DNA of 64,000 nucleotides from positions 27,385,861 to 27,449,860 of the forward strand of contig NC_133237.1 in assembly GCF_040436345.1 (NCBI RefSeq), given 5' to 3'. The notes below the pieces were generated by a model. The model was not told where the DNA came from. It did no database searches and worked only from the letters and a program-made list of their open reading frames with translations. Made by a program: the position numbers and the translations under genes. The DNA comes from Pagrus major (lineage: Eukaryota > Chordata > Actinopteri > Spariformes > Sparidae). Within the stretch, counting starts at the first letter, position 1. Every line of letters begins with the position of its first letter. Below, piece by piece: positions 39,426 to 50,935 of this stretch.

Positions 39426-41765
39426 GAGAGAAGCGAGCGAGAGCTTCAGCTACAGATCCACCATGTTTTTATGTTTTATTTATCTTTATTTTAGGGGTGA
39501 CGGTAGACTTCATACACTTGAACCGAGGTGACTTAAATAAGACGTGAATCAGCGAGAACACACTTCAGTTTGTCACAAAACATCAGAGAGGAAGACGGAA
39601 GATTTATGACCAGATGTGACGAAATTAAAATTCCAAACGCCGGCAGCAAAACTTCACGAGCTTCATTTATTTCAGAAGCCTCAGCAGAAAAGTCTCTGTA
39701 GCATTTTCATCTACTCCGTTTATAATAATCATGACGATGTTTCACAGTCAGAAGTGTGGAGTGAAACATCTCACAGCTCAGAGGAAGTGACCACATCCAC
39801 TCTGATTTCAGCTGCTCCTGTTTTAAGGGCCCAGTTTGTTCAGTCAAAGTGAAAAAGACAATCAGACAAACACAAATATCAAAGTTATTCACAAATGTGT
39901 TCGTAGATGTCGTTTAAAGTGAAGCCAGTTTAAACACTGTTGTGGGATTAAAGCAACACAATCTCCAGAATATAGTCAGATACGTTTCTGTAAAACCACA
40001 GATAAATTCAAACTGAACGTTTCTTTATGTCGCAACTTTACGTTTGTTTAGGTTGAATTTTCTATTTCTCTCGTCACAACCCTGTGATTACGCTCTGGTT
40101 AGGTTTCAGCACAGAAACAGTTGGTAAGGGTTAAAAAAACATCACGGTTTGGCCTGAAATACCGATCACAGATGGAAACTTCTGCAGGTCTCCGTTAAAA
40201 AACACACACCCGGTGTGGACGTAACAGAAACAGTGAAAGTCAACTGATGAGCGTATAATGTGAACGTGATGACACGTTTAGTACAAATATCGAGCTTGGA
40301 CGTATCTGTGGTTTGCTAACATGAAGTCAACAGACGCTAGAAAATAAATATTACCGTCGATGTTTGGATATTTGGATGTTTGGAATCAGAAGAAATCACA
40401 GTGATCTGGAGAGTTCAGATAAAAACATGACAGATAATCTTCTCTGAGTTTGACGTGTTTTATCTGAACTGTCGCCTCACGCTGACGGCCTTCATGTCTT
40501 TATTAATGATGAATAAATCTTAAATAATGCTCAATTTATCAGTTAGAAATCTGCCGAAACACAAAAACTCACTGGTTCCATCTTCACAAAATGTTTTCGT
40601 TTTCTGTGATGTGAGATTCTTCTAATCTTTGACTTCTGGACAGTTTGCTCAGACAAAAACATTTAAATATTTCATGTGAACGAAGAAAATAATGGTGAGT
40701 CAGATTTTGGTCCCGAGGTCGTCGTCCTCTTCAGGATCGACCCGACTCAACCGGACAACTCGGAAGTGTTTCTGATTCCTGGTTTCTAACTGATGACCGA
40801 ATATTTATAAAAGATTATTGACCAGCTGTCAGTTTACTGACACACGTCGGACCTGAACTGATTCATACATTCAAACCAACTGTTGTAATGTTTTTGGACA
40901 AAATGGCCGCTGCTTCATCGTCTCAATGACCAGAACGCGTAAAAACAATGAAATTGTGTCCCTGAAATCAAAACCAACCATAAAACTGAAGCTTCGACCA
41001 CTTTATTCAGACGTCTTTTTGTTCTTGAAGTTCACCTTTTCTTTTTATTTTGTTATTTTTTTTAAATCGTTGAGATGAACTTGTGTCCCTGAAAGCGTCG
41101 ACAGACCAAAACACTGAAGCTTTCTTTGTTTATTCAGACGTCTTTTTGTTCTTATTCACAATCTTTTACTCGTTGTTTGTTTTGTAATGAGGCACTTAGT
41201 AGAAGATGTTTAAATATGCTCAAATATTCCTTTTGTGATGTCCGAGCCACTATTTTTTGCTGTTATTGTTGATTTCTTGAGATTCCTGCTCATATTTCGG
41301 TGCGGTTGAAACGGTGATAGTCACATTAGAGGGATTTTGCTTATTTGACATTTATGATGCTGTTTTATTTTGTGGTAGACGAGACGTGTTTCCTGTTTGT
41401 TTTAGTCACTTAGAAACAAATAGAGAGTTATGCAGGTCATAAGTTATACCTCACGTGAAGAGCACCAAGTATTCTGGTTTATGGTTTTACATTTTAACGT
41501 CACACGTTTGTGCTGCTTATTGACGACTGTAAAGACAAGTGTCGACGCAAAGTGTGTGAAAAGTGTTAACATAAAGATTTGCCTCTTGTTTTCCTAGAAT
41601 GTATTATTATGAATTATAAATGTATATCAACAGCAAAGCCAAGTCTTATATTGTATTTAAGACACCAATTGTTGTAATTAATATATTTGATGGTTATTTT
41701 GTTTGAAGTGGTTTGAATTTACTGTAAAAGCAGCTACAAAATAAAGAAAATGAAAACCACATTTT
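39426..41765 (+). other. cdipt: Probable cdipt 3' UTR
   Basis: About 2.3 kb with no coding sequence. It ends in a compact AU-rich block (tgtattattatgaattataa onward) with AATAAA at 41740-41745, a good candidate poly(A) signal. The continuity of the UTR is assumed, not shown. Confidence 0.5.
41740..41745 (+). terminator. cdipt: Candidate cdipt poly(A) signal
   Basis: Canonical AATAAA in ctacaaaataaagaaaatg with T/G-rich sequence (tttttgttttgttttttt) about 20 nt further on, the usual downstream element. Confidence 0.55.
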
Positions 41766-42540
41766 TGTTTTGTTTTTTTGAGTTTCTGCAGGTCTTTAAA
41801 ATGGTGTTTTCCTAAATGAATAAAAAGTACAGAGTCGTGAGGAGTCGTGTCGGAGGCAGTGTCAGTATCCCATCCTGATATTAATTAAACCTTCTGAGAT
41901 GTAAACAGTAACTGTTTCCACTAATGACATCGGTCTTATTGATCAGTAATTATTGTAAACATTGTAAACCTCTGAAGAAACTTAGACAGATGGTCAGCTT
42001 CATGTGTATGAGGGGTCGAAATAACAAATTAACTGACACATGCATAGACAATATATGTGAAATTAAAAATAGATGGCGAAAAATGGATTTGAAATGGGAA
42101 AAAATTAGAACACATTTGTTTTGTTTTATTGTTTTTTATGGCATGTGTATTTTGTATGTGATTGTAAAATTAAATTAAAAAATGTGAATAAAAAATACTT
42201 GTGTTTATACAGACACAAAAACCCATACATATACACATATGTGTATATGTATAAAAAATATTTATTTTCCTGCTTTCCATAGATTCACGTCCTCCAATAT
42301 TATATACAAATTCTCATTTAATTTACCCTCAAAATAATATAGACCAAGTCCAACTTCAGCTTCTGTCACATAATGAAAAAGTTGACCTTTTCTTAACCAG
42401 GACACTGCTCGGTGTTTACACGCATGCCGAATTTACGAGCGACTAATACTGAATATAATAAAACATCGTTGGCCCTCTTATTATTATTTTAACTGTGGGC
42501 GTCGTGAAATTTAAGGTTTTGTGAATGGAGTTTGGCGTGC
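41766..42540. other. Intergenic DNA between cdipt and the maz promoter
   Basis: AT-rich. It contains a 24-bp perfect palindrome, acatatacacat/atgtgtatatgt, at about 42229-42252. No gene recognised. Confidence 0.45.
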
Positions 42541-43655
42541 CGTTCCGTCTGGCCCACCGGAGCATGGACGTCATGCGGACCGGGGTGAGATCCAGCTGTT
42601 GCACTTGCGCGCATCGTTACCTTTAAGATGCTGGAGGATGAAGCCTTGATTTAGCTAAACCCGACACCATTTTAGCGAAGAGTTCGCTGCGTCTGCTGAG
42701 CGAGGTCCGGCCGACCCGCCGTGCGCTCGCAGCGGTACCGACGGACTCTCCCTCCCCCTCGAAGGCGACGCGGGGAGAAACAACGGCCGAGCTGATTCCC
42801 TAAATGTCGGATTTCATTATCTGTCGGCCTACCGTGAAGAGGCGGCGGCGGCGGGGGCGAGAGGGACGGCACGAGACGAGCCGGGGTCCGCCAGGAGGGC
42901 GCACGCACAAAATACTTTCCCTTTAAAGCGGAGAGGGACAGAGGGGGTGAAGAAGAGATAAAAAAAGAAAAGGAAGAAAGACCGAGAGGGAGGGAGGGCG
43001 AGAGGGAGTGAGGAGAGGGGGGGAAAAAAAGAGAAAGATGGCATCCTGTCGATTCAGACACCGAGGCGGAGCCACGGACCGCGGCCGACCAGGAGCGCTC
43101 TAGTTAGGGGACGCGCAGTACGCAACGCCGAGGCTCGGGACGCGACGCTGCGGCCTTTTTTTTTTTTTTTGGAGCTATCGCAAAATAAATGACTCCTGAA
43201 CAGCTGCTGACGATGATTAGCACGTTTCGACTACATCCTCCTCATCTTCTGTATACAAATACTCTCTATTTTGCATGCAATTCACCAGATTTGATTACAG
43301 TAGACATAAGCAAGTGGTATTAAAACGCACCATTAAAGAAGCAAAGCATGATACCAACCATTTTGTCGCATTTACAAAAACCATCTTGTCAGCGCCTGTT
43401 CACCGCCAACAGATCGCCACATTAATTCATAACTCACAGCAGCCTGACCCCTGACGAGTGTCGGCTACTTTAAGCTAAATCTCGTCCGGTGTCATCATAT
43501 ATTTCCATGAATTAAGCCGGGCAGGAGAGCCGCGGTACAGGCCTCACATTGTGCTTTCACAGCGGCCGCTGGAGCGGTTGTTCCCCGGCTCCGGTGCCCT
43601 CCTCCCCCCCTCTTTGCTGCCCGGCTGCTAGCTCTCGGTCCCCGCGGTGCTCAGG
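42541..43655 (+). promoter_or_regulatory. maz: Probable maz promoter and 5' UTR (CpG-rich, polypurine tract)
   Basis: A CpG-dense region with no TATA box in clear position. Between about 42930 and 43040 the + strand is almost pure purine with two overlapping GGGAGGG motifs near 42988-43000 and a run of eight G near 43017-43024. It is followed by an AAGATGGC YY1-like motif at about 43034-43041 and further GC-rich blocks around 43075-43150 and 43520-43650. GGGAGGG is the known MAZ recognition core. The long minus-strand frames here are shadows of the purine tract. Confidence 0.5.
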
Positions 43656-46600
43656 ATGGACACCTCCTGGAGCAACTTCCTCTTTCAGGTGAGCTGCCGG
43701 TGGTCGGGGTGTTAGTGGAGGACGGGGGGGTGTTTGACATCTGTGTGGGGGTAAAGAAGGAGGGAGGGGGGCAACAGGGCAGGTCACAGGGGGGTCAGGG
43801 GGAAGCTGGATCCGGGTTTGGTCTCCTCCAGCCGGCAGCACCTGGGCTGTGCTGCAGGTGCGCAGGAGGAACTGGTGCTGAAGGTTTCACTCTCAGGTGG
43901 ATGTTCAGCTTCAGCTCTCACTCCTCCTGTCAGACTGATGTTTGGACACTTATTACTAATACAAACATCAGTTGTCTCAGAGGCCCTGGGTCACTGCTCA
44001 CAGTTTGCTGTAACCTGATTAATTGTTTATTTGTTTGTGAATAAACACAGTTACCTGACGGGACCAGGCTCCTTCATCGCTGCAGCTATCGATCGCCGTC
44101 GCTATCGATTCATCTGCAGATTGTTCTCCTGATGGATCGTTTAGTCTGTGAAAAGTTTTTAAAGTGACGTCTTCAAACTGCTTCTTCTGTCCAACAAACC
44201 GTTCAAAACACAAACGCGCTTCATTTGTTGGACTCGGTGATGCCCAGAATAATATATCACGATATTTTCCCGCCCAAAGATCGCGATACACAACAGAGAC
44301 GTTCAGTAATGAGTCCTGAAACCCAGAAATCAGTTAGCATGTTAGCACATCCAGTCCCTCCTCTCACAGTCTGAGGGGTTTTTTAATCAGTTTTTCGGTT
44401 AAATATCTGAAATATTAACACATTTTGTTCTCCGACATAAACTCATCATTAAATGTCCACAGTTTAATTATGAAGCTCTTCATGTGTTTAAAACAGTTAG
44501 CGGTTGCTAACAAGTGTCTGAATGAGGCTACAGAGGTTGTCGGGGACATTAAACGTCCTCACAGCGAACACGGAGACTCATCTGCTCACTAGTCCGTCTT
44601 TACAGGCCACTTTAGTTACACACTGTTCTGACTCTGACTTTACAACTCGTACATCGATCAGTTTATAGAAAACCTGGAGAGTAATTGTGCAGTAAGACGC
44701 TCAGTGGTGGAGACGTTAAGTCATGTGGCCGTGATGTCGTCTGTTTGTAGCCTAGCATTAGCTTTTTACTGCTACACATTTAATTTACGCTTCAAACATC
44801 AGAGTGGAGTTCACCTGTCCTCCGCTCTGATCCCTCCAGGTCAGCCAGGTGAGAAATAACACTGTAATGAAGTCAGATACAGTCAGAGCGGCTCCTCTCA
44901 GGTGAAGAGTCACGCAGCTGTTTCATATTCAGATCAATATTGTGAAAAATATCACTTATGATGGCAAATATCGCGATATTCAGTATTATCTAATATCGGT
45001 CCAAGCCCGTCAGGAAGCTGGAAGCAGAATTGTTTTTGACATAATTGCTTTTAAAATGACTGAAATGATGAATCGATTATCAGAGATGAATTGTGTCACG
45101 TTGTGGACCTCCGGTCTCAGCCCGCTGATCCATCACCCTGGTGGGATCAATGAGGTGATCAGAGGAGCAAAAACATTCCTTCTGTTTTAGTTTGTATTAA
45201 AACCTGTGAGTCCTGCCAGCCCGAGGCTCAGCTGTGTATCTGAGGATTAATAAATATGTTCCTGTTGAATTCTGGCAGACGCCGTCGACTCAGAGCCAAC
45301 CTGAGACGCCTCTTCAGTCTGAGCTGCTGCCCGAGCTGACCGGCGCCGCTCAGACTCCTCCAGCTGAGCACATCGTCACGCCGCCGTCCACCGTCGACAC
45401 CGCCGCCCTGAGCGAGGAGCCGCTACCTGGTGAGAGGGGCGGGGCCTCACACTGTCGCCACAGGGGCCCAACTCAGATCCACTTTATTTAGTTTTGTTGT
45501 TGTTTGTTCTCTGGACGTGTTTATACCCCGATGGAGGGTTGGAGACGGGAACCAGCCGGAGCTGATGACACTGTATCTTCACTGAACGTGTAACATAAAT
45601 GTTTCTGGTGCGGATGTGAAGAGCGCTGAGAAGGCAGATGTTAACGCAGAACAAACGCATCACTCAACATTCAATAAGGCCGTTGGTGCCACGTTGGAAC
45701 AATAATTTGTTTCTCCTTTTAGACACACACGTCAAGTGTGTGTCGTTGCATATACTCAATCCAAAAACAAACTATAATCAGTGTCAGTGTTGGTTTATAA
45801 CAAACAGGCTGGAATAAAAAGTGTCATCCTGATCCACATCATAAAAATATAGTTTATTTATCAATGAATTAGTTCTGTTTTCACAACTGATTCATCGTTT
45901 TTAAGCAAAAAAGCCAAATAGTCTCCAGTTTCAGGTTCTCTGATGTGATCACTTATACGACCGTAAACTTATTATCTTTGTTTTTTTACTGTCAGTGGAC
46001 TGTGGGAGGTTATAACAGATATTTTATTATTTTTGGAGAATTTTAAAGACAAAATGATTGATCGCTAAAAAAGAAGATCGATTGATTAAAAAGAAAATGT
46101 AAACGTAACGGGGATGGCAGAAAGGGAAAGTGTAACAATAATAAGTATATTAAGGCAAATATATGGAAAATAAATATTGTTTTATTTTTTGACCTCCATT
46201 AACAAACATCTGCACTTCAAAATAAACGTGACCTTGATTCTCACTTTGAACTCGACTGAATTATAAAGTTCAAATCAAACTTTATTTTTCTCTCCTCTGC
46301 GTCCGTCAGTCAAACCGCTCACCAAGCCGAGCCGGCCGGCCCACATCTGCGCCACCTGCAACAAGGAGTTCAAGAACAGCTACAACCTGCGGCGGCACCA
46401 GTCGGTGCACACGGGCATCAAGATGAAGGACCGAGCCACCCGAGAGAAGGAGGAGGCGGGGAAGGTGGCCCGGGTGGAGAAGCAGATGGTTCCCCTCTCC
46501 CTCCTCCACCTCACCCTGCCCACCCAGCCTCCCCCTCCCCCCACCGCCGCCGTCCCCGACACCCTCCCCCAGCCCGGCCAGCACGCCGACCAAGAGAGCC

Positions 46601-48190
46601 AGCCGGTCTCTGTGTCCATCGCCCCGGCAACCGTAACCATGGCTGCACCGCCTCAACCCATCCAGGCAGCTGTTGTGGTCGTGGGCTCCATGGAAACGGT
46701 GGGTTCATCATAGACCATCATTAAAGGGGCAGTTCAGGGTTTTTTATTCATGTGCATGCATCATGTAGAGATCTCTTCTCTTACCTGATTGGACGAAGCT
46801 TCATGACTTCTGCTGCTCCACAGAATCAGAACCCCAACCCGAACCCCAACACCAACCAGGTGAGGAAGAACCACGCCTGCGAGGCCTGCGGCAAGGCCTT
46901 CAGAGACGTCTACCACCTGAACCGCCACCGTCTGTCCCACTCGGACGAGAAGCCGTACTCCTGCCCCATCTGCCAGCAGCGCTTCAAGAGGAAAGACAGG
47001 ATGAGCTACCACGTGCGCTCGCACCAGGGCGGCGTGGAGAAACCTTACATCTGTCCGCACTGCGCCAAGGCCTTCTCTCGGTACCGACCCACATCCGTGT
47101 CCTTCAAACTTTTATCTCTTCACGACATGACAGTTCTGTCTGCTGCTGTTTCTTTTCAGATGCGACCACACTGCTCATGTTGTCTTCTGGCGTGGAGATA
47201 TTTAGTCGTCTGTAATGACTCGTTTTGTTTTTGTGGATTTTTTTCAGACCGGACCACCTCAACAGCCACGTCCGACAGGTTCACTCCACAGAGAGGCCGT
47301 TCAAGTGCACGGTAACGTCTTCATGCGTCTGCTGACTGACATTAAATGTGTCTCCAGTGACCTCCTTCACATCAATGTGTTGTATTCTTCAGTAAATTTG
47401 GTCTAAATGGTGAAATCAGCGTCTTCAAACAGCTTCAAGACGCAAACTGACACTTTTAACAAGGAAACGAACAACTTCATGTTTTCATTTAATGCTGAAT
47501 TCACATGAAGCTCCAATGATTCAGAACTTGTTGTAGAAAGTTAGTTCAGTTTCTCCTCATGAAACAACTCTTAAAATCACCTCATTTGTAAAGGGAGTCT
47601 GGTGATGTCGAGGTTACTGGTTCAATAGTTAGTTTCAACAAACAGTGCTTTCACAGATGTTCACTGCTGACATCAGCATCTTCTTCTTCTTCTTCTTCTT
47701 CTTCTTCATCAGTTGAGTGAGTGGTCCTTCATGTGGTCCAGGACACGCTGCCTAAAGACTGGTCTGAGTGATCAGATCTCACGTGTCCTCAGTGCGTCTT
47801 GAGGACACGAGCGTCCCGACTGTTTTGTGATCGTGGTTGTTTGTAGTGTCTCCTGTAGAGTGGACTTCACACCCGCCTTGTTGTCTGTCAGTCTTTGTGT
47901 CTCACTGAATGTATTCATGTTTGTCTGGTTGTTTTCCACAGACGTGCACTTCAGCGTTCGCCACGCGGGATCGTCTCCGCGCCCACCTGATCCGTCACGA
48001 GGAGAAGGTGCCGTGTCACATCTGTGGGAAGCTGCTGTCTGCCGCTTACATCACCGACCACATGAGGGTCCACAACCAGTCGCAGCACCACGCCTGTCAC
48101 CTCTGCAACCGCAGTGAGTCGCAGCGACGTCACCACGCACCTCTGATAATCACACTGACACGTAGTCCTGCTGTGAACAAAACATACTCA

Positions 48191-48243
<53 letters not shown>

Positions 48244-48570
48244 CCAGGCTTCACCACGCTCACCTACCTGCGTGTCCACGCTCAGAAGCATCACGGTCAG
48301 GAGTGGAAGGAGAGCGGCGGGGCGCGAGGGGGCTTCGGCGGGACGGGGGCCGGCGGCGTGCTGCTCTGCCAGCTGTGCGGCGTGCAGTGCAAGACGGCCA
48401 CGCAGCTCCAGGGTCACATGGGCACCCACGCCAACCAGGACCCCACCCCCGACCAGACGAGCGCGGGCCCCGTGGGCACCACCAGCGTGGCCGTCACTGT
48501 GTCCAGTGCGAGCACAGTGGGACTGCTGGTAACTGACTGCTCCAGTATCGCCCCCCAGCCCCACAGCTAG
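43656..48570 (+). CDS. maz: MYC-associated zinc finger protein, 7 exons, 462 aa, eight C2H2 fingers
   Basis: MAZ binds G-rich promoter elements (GGGAGGG), acts as activator or repressor and has insulator activity alongside CTCF. Exons: 43656-43688, 45279-45429, 46310-46698, 46824-47080, 47248-47311, 47942-48113, 48248-48570; all junctions are in phase, summing to 1389 nt. The start MDTSWSNFLFQ matches the alternative first exon of MAZ/VEZF1 proteins. STVDTAAL (exon 2) and the finger linkers favour MAZ over VEZF1. Finger 1 (ICATCNKEF) is in exon 3. Finger 2 (RKNHACEACGKAF), finger 3 and the start of finger 4 are in exon 4. Finger 4 ends and finger 5 starts in exon 5. Exon 6 completes fingers 5-6 and starts 7. 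Exon 7 ends finger 7 and holds finger 8 (LLCQLCGVQC). Exon 7 corresponds to the C-terminus of a longer human MAZ isoform. Teleosts have two maz genes; which one this is I cannot tell. Confidence 0.93.
43689..45278 (+). other. maz intron 1
   Basis: A 1.6-kb intron with G-rich sequence near its start (43720-43810). It includes 'gttgcagctct' family-like sequence around 44150-44230 (aaagtgacgtcttcaaactg). No hidden exon was supported. Confidence 0.5.
47480..47622 (-). repeat. Interspersed repeat copy in maz intron 5 (inverted partner of 38514-38660)
   Basis: The reverse complement aligns closely with cdipt intron 3 over gtttctcctcatgaaacaac and aaagggagtctggtgatg. Only about four differences occur in the best 74 bp. 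Confidence 0.7.
47681..47709 (+). repeat. (CTT)n microsatellite in maz intron 5
   Basis: Uninterrupted ttc/ctt tract of about nine units. Confidence 0.95.
48194..48241 (+). repeat. (TG)24 tract abutting the acceptor of the last maz exon
   Basis: An uninterrupted TG tract is followed by only ttccag before exon 7 (start 48248). No conventional polypyrimidine tract lies between the repeat and the splice site. Confidence 0.97.
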
Positions 48571-49184
48571 CACGCTGGACGGGCCGGGGGGAGGCTGGGG
48601 AGGGACGGGTGGGGCTGGGGGTGGAGGCGGGGGAGTTGGTTAAATGGAGGCAAAGGAGGAGGACCCAGAAGACGGCGTCCAATCCAGGTGCGTTTGAACC
48701 TCGTTCTTCTTCTTCTGTTTCTCTCCAGCCGCTGTTTCAGGAATAAAATGTGTCGGTTGAAGACTAACAGGTATAAATCTGTTGGCGTGGAGGTAAATCA
48801 GACGTCTGCTGCAGGCTGCAGGCCTGTAAGCATCACACACCCCAACTCTGAGTGAACTGTCAGCGCTCAGGTTGCATTGTGGGTAGTCTGACTCACTTGA
48901 TGACTACTTTGGTGTAAAACCTGCTGTTAGTTGTCAGTCGGTGGTCATACTAACAAACCATCACGGTTTTAGTCTGCTGAACTTCTGAGCTTCGTCCTCC
49001 TCAGTGAGTGAGAGACGAACTCATCATTCAGACGCCTGCAGAGAAGAGTTCCCGCTTCCTGCACGAAGTTTCAAAGACAAGCGGCTGTAACATCCGACGT
49101 GACGTCACTTAATCCTGAAATCTTCTCTTAAGCTGCTGAGCTAACAGTGTTAGCACGAGCTCGGCAGAAAGTCGAGAGTGTAAA

Positions 49185-49243
49185 CATCATCTCCTCAGAT
49201 CAGGTTGATCTCTGTGATCACAACCTGATCTGAGGAGATGATG
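49185..49243. repeat. Inverted repeat with 23-bp perfect arms and 13-nt loop
   Basis: The arm at 49185-49207 (catcatctcctcagatcagg...) is exactly complementary to 49221-49243. The right arm runs into the first minisatellite unit and shares its ggagatgatg core. Confidence 0.95.
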
Positions 49244-49811
49244 GCTGAGCCTGACTTTATATCACCAGGAGGAGATGATGGCTGAGCCTGACTTTATATC
49301 ATCAGGAGGAGATGATGGCTGAGCCTGACTTTATATCATCAGGAGGAGATGATGACTGAGCCTGACTTTATATCATCAGGAGGAGATGATGGCTGAGCCT
49401 GACTTTATATCATCAGGAGGAGATGATGGCTGAGCCTGACTTTATATCATCAGGAGGAGATGATGGCTGAGCCTGACTTTATATCATCAGGAGGAGATGA
49501 TGGCTGAGCCTGACTTTATATCATCAGAATGAGATGATGGCTGAGCCTGACTTTATATCATCAGGAGGAGATGATGACTGAGCCTGACTTTATATCATCA
49601 GGAGATTATGGCTGAGCCTGACTTTATATCATCGGGAGGAGATGATGGCTGAGCCTGACTTTATATCATCAGGAGGAGATGATGGCTGAGCCTGACTTTA
49701 TATCATCAGGAGGAGATGATGGCTGAGCCTGACTTTATATCATCAGGAGATGATGGCTGAGCCTGACTTTATATCATCAGGAGGAGATGATGGCTGAGCC
49801 TGACTATAAAC
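49231..49811 (+). repeat. Minisatellite array 2, same 37-bp unit as at 32.3 kb, about 15 copies
   Basis: Unit starts are 49250, 49287 and on to 49762, with two 34-bp units (49583, 49728) and partial copies at both ends (tgaggagatgatggctgag on the left, cctgactataaac on the right). Variant units include caccagg, cagaatgag and gagattatgg. The consensus is identical to array 1, including the G/A site. Confidence 0.95.
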
Positions 49812-49961
49812 TAGATCTTCTCTGACTTTCTGAGTTGTTGCTCTGACTCACGTTCACGTGACTTCTCCCAGTTGGAAATGTGTTTTTCTGATTATTCCTA
49901 CGTCCCATGAACGCACTCTTAATGACTGAATTTTAATGTTTTGGGTGAACTGTTCCTTTAA
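49812..49961. mobile_element. Right end of a TTAA-type element next to minisatellite array 2
   Basis: Ends in ttttgggtgaactgttcctt followed by TTAA at 49958-49961, the same terminus as the other elements here. The left end is not identifiable. It may be upstream of the array, making the array internal as at 31.9 kb. Confidence 0.55.
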
Positions 49962-50935
49962 AGCTGAATAAAAGTATCCCAACATTATTAGAAACTTCTT
50001 AAACCACGCCTGCAGCACGATCAACTGATTCAAAACATAATCCACTTCTCCGTTTCCCAGATTTGTCCTAACCAGACCGCCAACCGAGGACACCGAGCGG
50101 GAGAAGCTGCCGGGGGGTCGTCTGTCCTCCTCCGCGTGGCTCCTGCTGTCACGAGGACGTCCTCACACCTTTGTCTCCAGCTCCATCAGCGGCGTTAAGC
50201 AGCTCACCTGCCACGAACACTGTACACGTTTCATACTGTACAACGTCCTGCAGCCCGGGCGAGTGGGAGCCAGGGAAGAGACTGTGGGTTAGACAATAAG
50301 GAAACCTCTGCTCATTCATTCAGAAGGAAGATTAATGTGTATTTTTATCCTCATGGCTTTTAGCAGTTAGCTGTTTGTATTTGCCATCATGTCATCGTTT
50401 TGATTTCCACCTGACCTGCACAGCCCGTCATGATTTTGTAAAGCCGTTTGCTGTTTTTAGATCATTTATATTTCATGAGATGTGTGTTTGTTTATAATGA
50501 GGAACTTGAGCTGAAGACCTCGAGGATGAATTATCTCAGTTTCTCCCCTAATTTATGACAAAAGTCTCCAGTTTGCCTTCGTCGGGCTCCTGGGAGCAGG
50601 GACCCCTGACGGGACCCCTGACAGGACGGGAACAAGCGTCTCAGACGGGCCATCATGTAAATACACTTTTATAAAGCTGATAAAGGCAAACTACTAGTTG
50701 TTTGTGTATATTCTCCATGAACATTGAATGTTGCATAACTTCTCTGCTTCATAAGTTATGATCTTTGCTCTTAACGCTGGATGCTGATTTGTAATTCTTG
50801 GAAAAGGTAAATTGTACTTTGTAGCTACCTTGGTGACACATTTCTGTGGCTGTGCATATTGATTGTACTTGATGCATAGTGCATAGCGCCTCGTTACTAC
50901 TGTATTAAAAGGCAGTAAAATGCATGTGTGGATTC

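Larger units (their letters stand above)
48571..50935 (+). other. maz: Probable maz 3' UTR
   Basis: Starts G-rich, then contains a hairpin, the second 37-bp minisatellite and a TTAA-element end. It finishes with a repeat-free, conserved-looking AU-rich block at 50640-50935 that has an ATTAAA variant signal near 50903-50908. Whether one transcript spans all of this is inferred from the lack of any other gene. Confidence 0.4.

Noticed and set aside
42672-43061. 129-codon minus-strand ORF upstream of maz
   Set aside because: Shadow of the polypurine tract in the maz promoter, with no domain and no splice context.
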